Source of the DNA: Anaerolineales bacterium
GTDB taxonomy: Bacteria > Chloroflexota > Anaerolineae > Anaerolineales > Villigracilaceae
Length of the DNA stretch: 21,617 bases
Assembly (NCBI GenBank): GCA_025938055.1
Contig: JAICQC010000019.1
Span: 1-21,617, forward strand
Direction of reading: 5' to 3'
Each line of letters begins with the position of its first letter. Positions within the stretch are counted from its first letter, which is position 1. The position numbers and the translations under genes were made by a program. A model generated the notes under the pieces. The model ran no database searches. It was not told the DNA's origin and saw only the letters and a program-made list of their open reading frames with translations. Below are positions 1-7,545 of this stretch, piece after piece.

Positions 1-399
1 CGAGGAAAGTCCGCACTCCATAGAGCACGGCGTCGGATAGCACCCGGGGCGGGGAACCCTCCGTGAGGAGCTAACCTGCCGGACGAGGGCCACAGAAACA
101 AACAGCCACCCTCTCCCTCTGGGATGAGGGTCGGTGATGGTGAAAAGGTGGTGTAAAAGACCACCGGCATCTGCAGTAATGCGGATGGCCAGGTAACCCC
201 CGCCGGGAGCAAGACCAAGTAGGGACGAAGCCATCTGCGGATGGCGGGAGGCTGCTCGTCTTCATACGTGCTTTCTCATGTGATGAGAAAGCCAGTCCCG
301 GGTAGGTCGCATCGAGCGGCGCGGCGACGCACCGCCCAGAGAGATGATCGCACAGACGAAGCAATTCGTCGGACAGAATGCGGCTTATAGACCGTCCTG
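1..399 (+). ncRNA. rnpB: RNase P RNA, bacterial class A (5' end cut by window)
   Basis: This is the catalytic RNA of ribonuclease P, which removes 5' leaders from pre-tRNAs. The conserved 5' core (GAGGAAAGTCC at 2-12, then CTCCATAG) opens the window. The family hallmarks follow in order: GCCACAGAAA near 90, GGTGAAAAGGTGG near 140, GGTAACCCCCGCCGGGAGCAAGACC near 190-215, GGGTAGGTCGC near 300, and the 3' signature ACAGAATGCGGCTTATAG at 373-390. The layout matches the ancestral class A type. The 5' strand of helix P1 and part of P2/P3, about 60 nt in E. coli, lie left of the window. The 3' end is placed at about 399 by comparison with E. coli, where P1 closes a few bases after GGCTTAT; it could be off by 5-10 nt. 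Confidence 0.95.
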
Positions 400-413
400 A
401 GGGATTTCCGTTA

Positions 414-460
414 TGTAAACTGCGCAGATTCCCTGCATTGGGGATGATGCGCAGTTTATG
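414..460 (+). other. Long hairpin between rnpB and the hypA-like gene
   Basis: TAAACTGCGCA (416-426) pairs perfectly with TGCGCAGTTTA (448-458). An inner ATTCCC/GGGGAT stem (428-433 with 440-445, one G-U) is capped by a 6-nt loop. The stem is strong enough to act as the 3' boundary or terminator of rnpB, but no T-run follows it. A role in rnpB 3' processing or as a leader hairpin for the gene at 490 is equally possible. The structure is seen; the function is inferred. Confidence 0.5.
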
Positions 461-489
461 AATCATTTGAAAGATCACCCAACATCCCT

Positions 490-837
490 ATGCGTGAACT
501 GAATGCAACTCAATCTATTCTCACAAAAACGCTTCTCAAAGCAGATGAGTCCAATGCAAAACGCATCAGGAGCCTGCGGATTGCCCTGGGAGAAATCTCT
601 GAACTCGATCAGGATGCCATCCGGAAACACTGGGGTGAGCTGAGTCGGGGCACACCGGCGGAAGATGCCCAGCTTGATTTTCGTTCCGTTAATGCAGAGG
701 TGCAATGCATGGCTTGCTTTCAAAAGTATCATCCCATGGATGGGAAGATTCACTGTCCCTACTGCGGCAGTTACGGCGCAAAAATATTATCGGGCGAAGA
801 GTTTTATCTTGAGTCGATCGAATTGGATGACAACTAG
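490..837 (+). CDS. HypA/HybF-like metallochaperone lacking the canonical His2
   Basis: The 115-residue protein has the length and layout of HypA, which delivers nickel to [NiFe]-hydrogenase and in some bacteria to urease. The zinc-ribbon cysteines are intact as two CxxC pairs (C73/C76 and C89/C92). The N-terminus has the family pattern, but the invariant nickel ligand His2 of the MHE start is Arg here (MRELNATQSIL; codon CGT, one transition from CAT). No hydrogenase or other hyp gene lies nearby. The start at 490 is fixed by the alignable N-terminus, since extending upstream would break the family pattern; no clear Shine-Dalgarno is seen. The stop overlaps the next gene by 11 bp, so the two are probably translated together. 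The family is confident; nickel delivery is doubtful without His2. Confidence 0.85.
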   Translation: MRELNATQSILTKTLLKADESNAKRIRSLRIALGEISELDQDAIRKHWGELSRGTPAEDAQLDFRSVNAEVQCMACFQKYHPMDGKIHCPYCGSYGAKILSGEEFYLESIELDDN

Positions 838-1897
838 ACTTTTTTCAACTGTTCTACTTTTTCTCTTTCTGGTGGGGTGCAATAGACCCATCGCTGCCTC
901 TCCAACGCCGGACCTGTTCGCCACGATGCAAGCCTCCACGCCCTCCGGGGTTTTGCCTCCCGCAGCCACCGAGCCGTTTGCGACTCCCGTTTTCAACTTG
1001 CCGGGATCCAATCCCACATCGCCCGCGCCGTCCGGGCAGTCCAGCATCCCTTTTCCCTCGCCTTCAGACCAGCTCAGCGGGCATATTGTATTTACCTGTC
1101 AGCTCTTCAAAGTGCAAGCCATGGATCAGATCTGCATCATGAACGCGGATGGCTCCGGGATGCGCCGGCTCACCACGGATGACAACCGCCGTCACTTCTA
1201 TCCCTCGCTTGCGCCCGATGGACAAAGTGTGTTGTATTCATCCTTCCGCGAGCAGAATGTTTATGAGATCTACGGTCTTAACATTAACGACGGCAGTGTG
1301 GACAGACTGACGGACCGCATCGGCGTGCTGACCGCGCCCGAGGTCTCGCCCGATGGGACGGCAATCACGTTTGTGCGCGGAAACCCGAATACGGGCAGCA
1401 TGCAAATCATGGTCATGGACCGCAACGGTGAAGACGCGGGCAATATCCCTCAGATTTCCGGCTGGGATCCAACCTGGTCACCTGACGGCAGGCAGATCCT
1501 GTTTGCATCAGGAGTGGAAGGGGCAGCCCAGTTATTCATCGTCAACCGGGATGGAGGAGGCTTGCATCAGGTGAGCAACCTGCCTGCCATCCGCGGTCGC
1601 AGTGACTGGTCACCTGATGGACAGTTCATCACTACTTATTCCGGTCCCGCCTGGAACCGCGAGGTCTACATTATGAACGTCGATGGTTCAAATGCGCGCC
1701 AGCTCACACCCAGGGGCGGTAACAGTCAGGGTCCATCTTTTTCCCCGGATGGCAAATGGGTGGTGTTCACTGCCTATTTCGATAACTATGGCGATGACCA
1801 TGGTTGTGAGATTTACATCATTCGCACGGATGGCACCGACCTGCGACGGTTGACCAGCAACGAGTACTGTGATTACCAGCCGCGCTGGGGACCCTAG
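827..1897 (+). CDS. TolB-like PD40 beta-propeller lipoprotein
   Basis: The protein has 356 residues. The start at 827 is chosen because it gives a proper lipoprotein signal peptide: MTTR, a hydrophobic stretch, and lipobox LVGC with lipidated Cys18. A longer reading from 665 would overlap the HypA-like gene and bury the signal. A Pro/Ser/Thr-rich linker (about residues 20-75) leads to six WD40-like PD40 repeats with the signature SPDG...I/V.F and DGS..RQLT (about residues 80-356). This is the fold of the TolB propeller. The protein is probably anchored to the outside of the cytoplasmic membrane and binds a protein or polysaccharide partner. No enzymatic residues or partner genes (tolA, pal) are visible, so calling it TolB itself is not justified. 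Confidence 0.85.
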   Translation: MTTRLFSTVLLFLFLVGCNRPIAASPTPDLFATMQASTPSGVLPPAATEPFATPVFNLPGSNPTSPAPSGQSSIPFPSPSDQLSGHIVFTCQLFKVQAMDQICIMNADGSGMRRLTTDDNRRHFYPSLAPDGQSVLYSSFREQNVYEIYGLNINDGSVDRLTDRIGVLTAPEVSPDGTAITFVRGNPNTGSMQIMVMDRNGEDAGNIPQISGWDPTWSPDGRQILFASGVEGAAQLFIVNRDGGGLHQVSNLPAIRGRSDWSPDGQFITTYSGPAWNREVYIMNVDGSNARQLTPRGGNSQGPSFSPDGKWVVFTAYFDNYGDDHGCEIYIIRTDGTDLRRLTSNEYCDYQPRWGP

Positions 1898-1920
1898 AAA
1901 ATCTCTTGGGAATTAAAAAC

Positions 1921-1952
1921 AAAAAGCTCACACAAGCGTGTGAGCTTTTTTT
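1921..1952. terminator. Bidirectional rho-independent terminator
   Basis: AGCTCACAC (1925-1933), loop AAGC, GTGTGAGCT (1938-1946) form a perfect 9-bp stem. It is flanked by A5 on the left and T7 on the right, so it works on both strands. It lies between the convergent lipoprotein gene (ends 1897) and DUF4870 gene (ends 1965) and can serve both. Confidence 0.92.
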
Positions 1953-1964
1953 CGCGAAAGAAAC

Positions 1965-2300
1965 TTATGCCCAGCCTTGATTCTTTACAAAGTTCGTGAT
2001 GACCGGAATTTCCACGTACTTGCCATTGTATGCCTGGATGCCCCAGTATACGCCGATGCCCCAAATCAACAGGGAGGGTAAACCGAAGCAGAAGAATAGC
2101 ACACTACTAAGAATGGTACCGCCAACAAGATTGAAAATTCCCCAGGCGAGCGCCTGTGCATTATGAGCACGGATAAACGGGCGATTCTTCTTATCTTCCA
2201 TCAACAGGATGATAATGGGAACGAGAGGACTGAACACGTACGCGAGCAGAGACCACAGTTTATCGTCGCTGGTGACATCCGTCATTGGTTGGTTTTCCAT
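1965..2300 (-). CDS. DUF4870 (Tic20-like) small membrane protein
   Basis: The 111-residue protein has an N-terminal polar segment (MENQPMTDVTSDDK) and then about three hydrophobic segments: LWSLLAYVFSPLVPIIILL, LAWGIFNLVGGTILSSVLFFCFG and LPSLLIWGIGVYWGIQAY. The cytosolic motif FIRAHNAQAL between the first two is the family's H-A-x-Q-A-L signature. The start at 2300 is preceded by a consensus Shine-Dalgarno, GGAGGAACTT then ATG, so the longer upstream reading is rejected. The function is unknown; the family is common in bacteria and often found as single genes. It is transcribed away from fmt and ends at a shared terminator. Confidence 0.85.
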   Translation of the reverse strand: MENQPMTDVTSDDKLWSLLAYVFSPLVPIIILLMEDKKNRPFIRAHNAQALAWGIFNLVGGTILSSVLFFCFGLPSLLIWGIGVYWGIQAYNGKYVEIPVITNFVKNQGWA

Positions 2301-2337
2301 AAGTTCCTCCGTATTAATCTGGGATTTAGTTTTCATC

Positions 2338-2366
2338 ATTTTACAACCAATCAATTCAAAAAGCAA
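2338..2366 (-). promoter_or_regulatory. Putative promoter of the DUF4870 gene
   Basis: On the minus strand TTGCTT (2366-2361) and TAAAAT (2343-2338) are separated by 17 bp. This predicts a roughly 30-nt leader carrying the GGAGG site. The -35 is a weak match and the -10 is good. Confidence 0.45.
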
Positions 2367-2390
2367 CCGAAAATCTGAATAGAACGGTAC

Positions 2391-2399
2391 TGGTAAAAT
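2391..2399 (+). promoter_or_regulatory. Extended -10 box of fmt, implying a leaderless mRNA
   Basis: TGGTAAAAT is an extended -10 element (TGn plus TAAAAT). The ATG lies 6 nt after the box, which is where transcription would start. No Shine-Dalgarno is present. The same box precedes two glycosyltransferase genes in this window. Confidence 0.6.
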
Positions 2400-2405
2400 G
2401 AGCAG

Positions 2406-3344
2406 ATGATCAGAGTTGTCCACGCTGCCGCTCTGCGGCGTGCTACGCTTGTCTTCATAGGCTCGCCTGATTTTGCACTGCCCACCCTCAAAGCACTCGC
2501 TCGAGAATACGAGGTCGTTGGGGTGGTGACACAGCCGGACCGTGCCTCGGGACGCGGGCGTGAACTCAAATCGCCGCCGGTCAAGCTGCTTGCGCAGAAC
2601 CTGAATATACCGGTCGTTCAACCTGAAAAGCTGCGTCAGCCCGAAGCGATGAAGCAATTGCGCGCCTGGAATCCTGACCTGATTGTGGTCGCGGCGTTCG
2701 GGCAGATACTTCGGCAGGAGGTTTTAGATCTGCCGCGTTATGGATGCATTAATGTCCATGCCTCGCTGTTACCGCGCTGGCGCGGCGCCGCGCCGATCAA
2801 TGCCGCAATCCTGCATGGGGATGAGGAGACGGGCGTGACCATCATGAAAATGGACGCGGGACTCGACACAGGACCGATGCTGGCACAACGGGCCATTCGG
2901 CTGAGGCGGGACGATACGGCTGGTTCCGTTTTCGAGAAGTTATCGCAACTGGGAGCAGACCTGCTGATCGAGACGCTGCCGGAGTACTTGTCCGGGAAAC
3001 TCCAGCCGGTGCCTCAACCAGAAGAAGGCATGACCTATGCCCCAATGCTCAAGAAGGAGGAAGGTCAGCTCGACTTTACGCGCTCTGCGGAGGAGCTGGA
3101 GCGTCGAGTCCGCGCCTTCAACCCATGGCCCGGCGCGTTCATGGATTTCGATGGGATGCTGCTCAAAGTCCATCGGGCGCGCGCGGTGGCGGAAAATGCC
3201 TCAGTGGGGCAGAGGCTCATTTATCAGGATCAACCCGCAGTTGGCGCAGCAGGCGGGCTTCTCATCCTGGAGGAAGTGCAGCCGGCAGGGAAAAAGCCTA
3301 TGAGTGGAAAATCCTTTCTGGCGGGCGCGCGCAGTTGGGCGTAG
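2406..3344 (+). CDS. fmt: Methionyl-tRNA formyltransferase
   Basis: The enzyme transfers a formyl group from 10-formyl-tetrahydrofolate to Met-tRNA(fMet) for translation initiation. At 312 residues it is close to E. coli Fmt (about 315). It has the N-terminal FIGSPDFALPTL strand-turn and the formyltransferase core NVHASLLPRWRGAAPI. The catalytic Asn and His are in CINVHASLLP and the catalytic Asp in MDAGLDTGP. The C-terminal domain ends with the family's MSGKSFLAGAR pattern. The N-terminus is about 12 residues longer than usual (MIRVVHAAALRRA), but no other start codon fits before the core strand. ATG 2406 lies 6 nt after an extended -10 box, so the mRNA is probably leaderless. No def gene is adjacent. 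It is not ArnA: there is no decarboxylase domain. Confidence 0.95.
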   Translation: MIRVVHAAALRRATLVFIGSPDFALPTLKALAREYEVVGVVTQPDRASGRGRELKSPPVKLLAQNLNIPVVQPEKLRQPEAMKQLRAWNPDLIVVAAFGQILRQEVLDLPRYGCINVHASLLPRWRGAAPINAAILHGDEETGVTIMKMDAGLDTGPMLAQRAIRLRRDDTAGSVFEKLSQLGADLLIETLPEYLSGKLQPVPQPEEGMTYAPMLKKEEGQLDFTRSAEELERRVRAFNPWPGAFMDFDGMLLKVHRARAVAENASVGQRLIYQDQPAVGAAGGLLILEEVQPAGKKPMSGKSFLAGARSWA

Positions 3345-3402
3345 CGTATCGACCGCGGCGGGGTTGCATTTTCCACATCCAAATAAATCAAAGGGAGAAT
3401 GT

Positions 3403-4146
3403 ATGTTCAACTATAAAGTGTTTGTCACAGAATTGATCGGAACGTTTGCACTGGTTTTCATTGGCGCAGCGGTGGGTATGTACAATGCCGGGCTCCTGGC
3501 GGTTGCCCTTGCTCATGGCTTGACTCTGGCAGTGTTTGCGTATGTCTTTGGCTACATTTCAGGCACCCATATTAATCCTGCCGTGACGTTTGGGCTGGCG
3601 TTAAATGGAACTGTGGAATGGCGCGAAGCAGTTGTGTATTGGATTGCACAGTTTGCTGGCGCCGTTTTGGCTGCGTTTGCACTGAGCGCGACCGTGGGTC
3701 AGGTGAGCGCGGAGGCATTTGCCGCGGCGCAGACGACCGGCGTGCTGACGCAACAGTTTCCGTACTCTGCTCTGGCTGTGGAAGCCTTACTGACGTTCTT
3801 CCTTGTCAATACAATTCTCCACACGGCTGTTGCAGGGAAGGCTGGTCCTATGGCAGGCTGGGCGATCGGTCTAACTCTGACGATTGCTATTTTGGCGGGA
3901 GGTCCGCTCACGGGTGGCTCGCTGAACCCGGCGCGTACGTTTGGCCCTGCCGTGGTTTCCGGTGCTGCCACGAACGGAATGATGTATCTGATCTACTTTA
4001 TTGGTCCATTCCTGGGTGCGGCTCTGGCGGCGGGGTTGTACAGGCTGCTCGGCACAGAAGACTCGACGCCTGAATTCGAAGCCATTCCTGATGTGGGAGA
4101 TGCGCCGATGGATGACGAGGATGAAGAAGAAGATGCTGTCGGGTAA
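3403..4146 (+). CDS. MIP-family channel (aquaporin / glycerol facilitator-like)
   Basis: The 247-residue integral membrane channel has six hydrophobic segments and the two half-helix motifs NPA at 58-60 and NPA at 175-177 followed by R178. Counting from the NPA motifs, the aromatic/arginine filter reads His38, Ile163, Gly172, Arg178. That differs from GlpF (Trp, Gly, Phe, Arg) and AqpZ (Phe, His, Thr, Arg) and resembles plant TIP2 channels. The residues after the second NPA (RTFGPA) are also aquaporin-like, lacking the Asp usual in GlpF. The C-terminal tail is very acidic (DDEDEEED). The start at 3403 has a good Shine-Dalgarno (AAGGGAG). It sits upstream of glpK and glpD, so glycerol uptake is the likely role by context; water, urea or ammonia are alternatives. 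Confidence 0.88.
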   Translation: MFNYKVFVTELIGTFALVFIGAAVGMYNAGLLAVALAHGLTLAVFAYVFGYISGTHINPAVTFGLALNGTVEWREAVVYWIAQFAGAVLAAFALSATVGQVSAEAFAAAQTTGVLTQQFPYSALAVEALLTFFLVNTILHTAVAGKAGPMAGWAIGLTLTIAILAGGPLTGGSLNPARTFGPAVVSGAATNGMMYLIYFIGPFLGAALAAGLYRLLGTEDSTPEFEAIPDVGDAPMDDEDEEEDAVG

Positions 4147-4186
4147 GCCGAAAATATAAAGTCACCGAAACATAATAGGAAAAAAC

Positions 4187-4218
4187 GAAATACCCCGCTG
4201 TTTTAGGCGGGATATTTT
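4187..4218 (+). terminator. Probable terminator between the MIP channel gene and glpK
   Basis: AATACCCCGC and GCGGGATATT form a stem with one C-A mismatch and a short T-rich loop, followed by TTTTGTTAT. It lies between the channel stop (4146) and glpK. An AT-rich box, TATAAAAT (4221-4228), follows directly and may be the -10 of a separate glpK promoter. Confidence 0.6.
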
Positions 4219-4245
4219 GTTATAAAATGTAAGGCGAGGTGTGTC

Positions 4246-5766
4246 ATGTCAAAATACGTCGCTGCAATTGACCAGGGAACGACCAGTACGCGGTTTATCG
4301 TTTTCGACCACGCGGGGAATAGTATTGCCGCAGACCAAAAGGAACATGAGCAGATCTATCCCAAACCTGGTTGGGTGGAACATGACCCGATCGAGATCTG
4401 GAACCGGACACAGGAAGTAATCAGCGGCGGATTGAAGAAGGGCAACCTTTCAGCAAAGGATATTGCCGCAGTCGGAGTGACCAATCAGCGCGAAACGACT
4501 GTCGTCTGGGACAGGAACACCGGTGAGCCGGTCTATAACGCGATTGTCTGGCAAGATACGCGTACGGATGAAATCATTCAGCACCTCGCCCGCGGCGGGG
4601 GACAGGACCGGCTGCGCGAAAAAACGGGATTACCACTCGCCACATATTTTTCCGGTCCGAAGATCAAATGGGTTCTGGACAATCTGGAAGGCGCGCGTGA
4701 ACGAGCGGAAAATGGCGAATTGCTTTTTGGCAATATCGATACCTGGATTGTCTGGAACCTGACCGGGGGGCAACACATCACCGATGTGACCAATGCCTCG
4801 CGCACGCTGTTGATGAATCTCAATACATTGGATTGGGATGAAGAAATACTGAGTCTCCTGGCTATCCCACGCGCGATCCTGCCTGAGATCAGATCATCTT
4901 CTGAAATCTATGGCTCCGTAGGGGTGGGAACATTGGAGGCGCAAGGGCGGTCTCGTACGTCACCGCTCAAGGGAATCCCCGTGGCTGCCGACCTGGGCGA
5001 CCAGCATGCCGCGCTGTTCGGGCAGACCTGTTTCGATCCCGGTGAAGCGAAGAATACCTATGGGACGGGCTGCTTTATGTTATTGAATACGGGAGAGAAG
5101 CCTGTCCCGTCCACATCCGGTTTGCTCACCACCCTCGGATACAAGATTGGAGATCAAAAAGCGGTCTATGCATTGGAAGGGTCGATCGCCATCACTGGGG
5201 CGCTGGTGCAATGGCTGAGAAATAATCTGGGCTTGATCAAATCCTCAGCCGATGTGGAAACGTTGGCAAAGTCTGTCGAGGATAATGGCGGCATTTATTT
5301 TGTCCCGGCGTTTTCGGGGCTCTATGCACCGTACTGGAAGTCGGACGCGCGCGGCGCCATTGTTGGTATGACCCGTTATGTCAACAAGGGACACATCGCC
5401 CGCGCTGCCCTCGAAGCGACCGCCTACCAGACGCGCGAAGTACTCGATGCCATGGAAAAGGATTCGGGTGTGAAGTTAACCACCCTCAAAGTGGATGGTG
5501 GGATGGTCTTCAATGAATTGCTTATGCAGTTCCAATCTGATATTCTGGATGTGCCGGTCATCCGGCCCAGGGTCGCCGAAACGACGGCTCTCGGCGCGGC
5601 ATACGCCGCGGGCTTGGCAGTGGGGTTCTGGAAGGATTATGACGAACTGCACTCGAATTGGGGCAAGGACAAAGAATGGCATCCTGCAATGGACGCAGAA
5701 CTACGAAGGAAGTTATACTCGGGTTGGAAGAAGGCTGTCACGCGCACGTTCGATTGGATTGAATAA
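4246..5766 (+). CDS. glpK: Glycerol kinase
   Basis: FGGY-family kinase of 506 residues, the usual GlpK length. It phosphorylates glycerol with ATP to sn-glycerol 3-phosphate in the cytosol. The N-terminal phosphate-binding motif DQGTTSTR is at 9-16. Glycerol-contacting residues are visible: R82/E83 in VTNQRETT, W102 in IVWQDTR, and the catalytic Asp in [13 protein letters not shown]. The ATP-site motifs [21 protein letters not shown] and the C-terminal [19 protein letters not shown] follow in order. A GGCGAGG site sits just upstream of ATG 4246, and TATAAAAT at 4221 could be a promoter of its own after the terminator. It lies between the MIP channel and glpD, which supports a full glycerol-catabolic set. 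Confidence 0.97.
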   Translation: MSKYVAAIDQGTTSTRFIVFDHAGNSIAADQKEHEQIYPKPGWVEHDPIEIWNRTQEVISGGLKKGNLSAKDIAAVGVTNQRETTVVWDRNTGEPVYNAIVWQDTRTDEIIQHLARGGGQDRLREKTGLPLATYFSGPKIKWVLDNLEGARERAENGELLFGNIDTWIVWNLTGGQHITDVTNASRTLLMNLNTLDWDEEILSLLAIPRAILPEIRSSSEIYGSVGVGTLEAQGRSRTSPLKGIPVAADLGDQHAALFGQTCFDPGEAKNTYGTGCFMLLNTGEKPVPSTSGLLTTLGYKIGDQKAVYALEGSIAITGALVQWLRNNLGLIKSSADVETLAKSVEDNGGIYFVPAFSGLYAPYWKSDARGAIVGMTRYVNKGHIARAALEATAYQTREVLDAMEKDSGVKLTTLKVDGGMVFNELLMQFQSDILDVPVIRPRVAETTALGAAYAAGLAVGFWKDYDELHSNWGKDKEWHPAMDAELRRKLYSGWKKAVTRTFDWIE

Positions 5767-5828
5767 AGTAACACCTTGCAGTTGTCATTTGTTAGGCAAC
5801 ACCTGAGACATACACTTCACACAAGACT

Positions 5829-7520
5829 ATGAACCGTAACGAAATTCTTTCTGCCCTCAAGAATAAGCCTGAAGTCTCCGTGTTGATTGTGGGCGGAGGC
5901 ATTAATGGGATTGGTACATTCCGTGACCTTGCGTTGAACCGTGTGGATGTTCTGCTGGTGGAGAAAGGGGATTTTTGCTCGGGTGCAAGCTCCGCCTCCT
6001 CGCACATGGCGCACGGGGGTATCCGCTACCTGGAGAACGGAGAGTTTCGACTCGTACGGGAGGCGGTGCGTGAGCGCAATCGTTTGCTTGAGAATGCGCC
6101 GCATGTCGTAAAACCTCTGCCCACGACCATTCCTATTTTCAAGCGGCTTTCCGGTGTTTTGAACGCCCCGCTGAAGTTTTTTAGGTTGCTGGATAAACCG
6201 TCAGAACGCGGCTCGCTGATCATCAAGCTTGGTTTGATGATGTATGATGCCTTTACGGGAAGACAGCGTACAGTTCCCAAGCATAAGTTTTACTCGCGTG
6301 AGGAGTCACTTGCCAGGTGGAAGAACCTGAATCCTGCGATTGTCAATACTGCGGTTTATTATGATGGCGCCATCCTGCAGCCTGAACGCCTGGGAATTGA
6401 ACTGATTCTCGATGCCGAGGCTGAAAACCCTGATGCCCGCGCGCTTAACTACGTCAGCATGATCGGAGGCAGTGATGACACTCTCCTGCTACGGGATGAG
6501 CTCACGGATGAAACCTATGATGTGCGCCCAAAACTGGTGATCAACGCCGCGGGTCCCTGGATCGATTTCACAAACCAAAAACTTGGCTTGTCCACTCGTT
6601 TCATCGGCGGAACGAAGGGGTCGCACATCGTGGTCAGGCACGATGAACTGCGCCAGGCAATCGGGGAGAACGAGTTCTTTTTTGAAAACGAAGATGGGCG
6701 CATTGTGCTCATCTTTCCGCTGTTCGACCGTGTCCTGATCGGCACCTCGGATATCCCGGTGGAGCACCCGGATGAAGCCCAGTGCACCGATGAAGAGATC
6801 GATTATTTCTTAAGGCTGACGCGTCGGATCTTTCCCAGCCTCAACCTGAGCCGCGACCATATTGTTTTTCAAGTCTCGGGCGTTCGCCCACTTCCGCGCT
6901 CCACAGCCAGGAACGCTGCGCAGATCTCGCGCGATCACAGCATCGAGGTGCTCAGCGGCGACTGGACGAATCTGCGTTTCCCGGTCTATTCCCTCGTGGG
7001 AGGCAAATGGACATCCTTCCGCGCCTTCTCGGAACAGGTGGCTGATAAGGCACTGGCTTTTCTTAAACTGCCGCGTCAGAAGGATACCCGCTCGCTGCAA
7101 ATCGGCGGCGGGCGCGGCTACCCGCGAGACCCCGACGAGTTGAAACGCCAGATCGAAAGTCTCTCTGCCTGGACCGGAGTCACGCGTGAGCGATTGAAGA
7201 CGTTGTTCGAGCGCTATGGCACGCGTGCCGAAACGATCGCCACCTACATGAACGGCGGCACAGACTTTATCCTCAGAACCCTGCCAGATTACACGTTGCG
7301 CGAGATCATCTTCCTGGCACAGCATGAAAAGATCTGCCATCTTGATGATTTCCTGCTCAGGCGCTCCATGCTTGCCATGCTGGGGCGCGTCACTGGGGAT
7401 ACGGTGGCGGAACTGGCAAAGGCTCTGGGCAACGCCCTCGGCTGGGATGAGGAGCAGAAGACCGCCGAGGTGGCGCGCGCCCTGTTGATCCTGGCAGATA
7501 GGCACGCGGTCCAGTTATGA
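5829..7520 (+). CDS. glpD: FAD-dependent glycerol-3-phosphate dehydrogenase
   Basis: The 563-residue flavoprotein of the GlpD/GlpA family oxidises glycerol 3-phosphate to dihydroxyacetone phosphate and passes electrons to the membrane quinone pool. The FAD-binding Rossmann motif VGGGINGIG is at 21-29. The family block SGASSASSHMAHGGIRYLENGEF follows, then the DAO fold with NAAGPWID and the substrate-side GVRPLPR and VGGKWTSF motifs. The C-terminal helical domain (about residues 420-563) is present, so the protein is full length. No anchoring GlpB/GlpC-type subunits are adjacent, so the single-subunit aerobic GlpD type is more likely. The start codon has no clear Shine-Dalgarno. The 62-bp gap after glpK suggests co-transcription. 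Confidence 0.95.
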   Translation: MNRNEILSALKNKPEVSVLIVGGGINGIGTFRDLALNRVDVLLVEKGDFCSGASSASSHMAHGGIRYLENGEFRLVREAVRERNRLLENAPHVVKPLPTTIPIFKRLSGVLNAPLKFFRLLDKPSERGSLIIKLGLMMYDAFTGRQRTVPKHKFYSREESLARWKNLNPAIVNTAVYYDGAILQPERLGIELILDAEAENPDARALNYVSMIGGSDDTLLLRDELTDETYDVRPKLVINAAGPWIDFTNQKLGLSTRFIGGTKGSHIVVRHDELRQAIGENEFFFENEDGRIVLIFPLFDRVLIGTSDIPVEHPDEAQCTDEEIDYFLRLTRRIFPSLNLSRDHIVFQVSGVRPLPRSTARNAAQISRDHSIEVLSGDWTNLRFPVYSLVGGKWTSFRAFSEQVADKALAFLKLPRQKDTRSLQIGGGRGYPRDPDELKRQIESLSAWTGVTRERLKTLFERYGTRAETIATYMNGGTDFILRTLPDYTLREIIFLAQHEKICHLDDFLLRRSMLAMLGRVTGDTVAELAKALGNALGWDEEQKTAEVARALLILADRHAVQL

Positions 7521-7526
7521 GCCGGA

Positions 7527-7535
7527 TGGTAGAAT
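7527..7535 (+). promoter_or_regulatory. Extended -10 box of the amino-sugar cassette
   Basis: TGGTAGAAT is followed by 10 nt and then ATG 7546, so the predicted leader is only about 3-4 nt. It also argues against the GTG at 7537 as start, because that codon would lie upstream of the transcription start. Confidence 0.6.
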
Positions 7536-7545
7536 TGTGCCCCGT

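Noticed and set aside
665..826. Upstream extension of the TolB-like lipoprotein
   Set aside because: It overlaps the HypA-like gene in another frame and would place 54 polar residues before a good lipoprotein signal peptide.
2301..2657. Upstream extension of the DUF4870 protein
   Set aside because: It runs across the fmt start, while a consensus GGAGG site marks ATG 2300.
2406..3344. Formyltransferase as part of the amino-sugar pathway (ArnA-like)
   Set aside because: Length, C-terminal domain and motifs are those of Fmt, and it is 4 kb from the sugar cassette.
6810..7505. Leftward open frame of about 231 codons
   Set aside because: It is antisense to the conserved C-terminal part of glpD and is a shadow of its codon bias.
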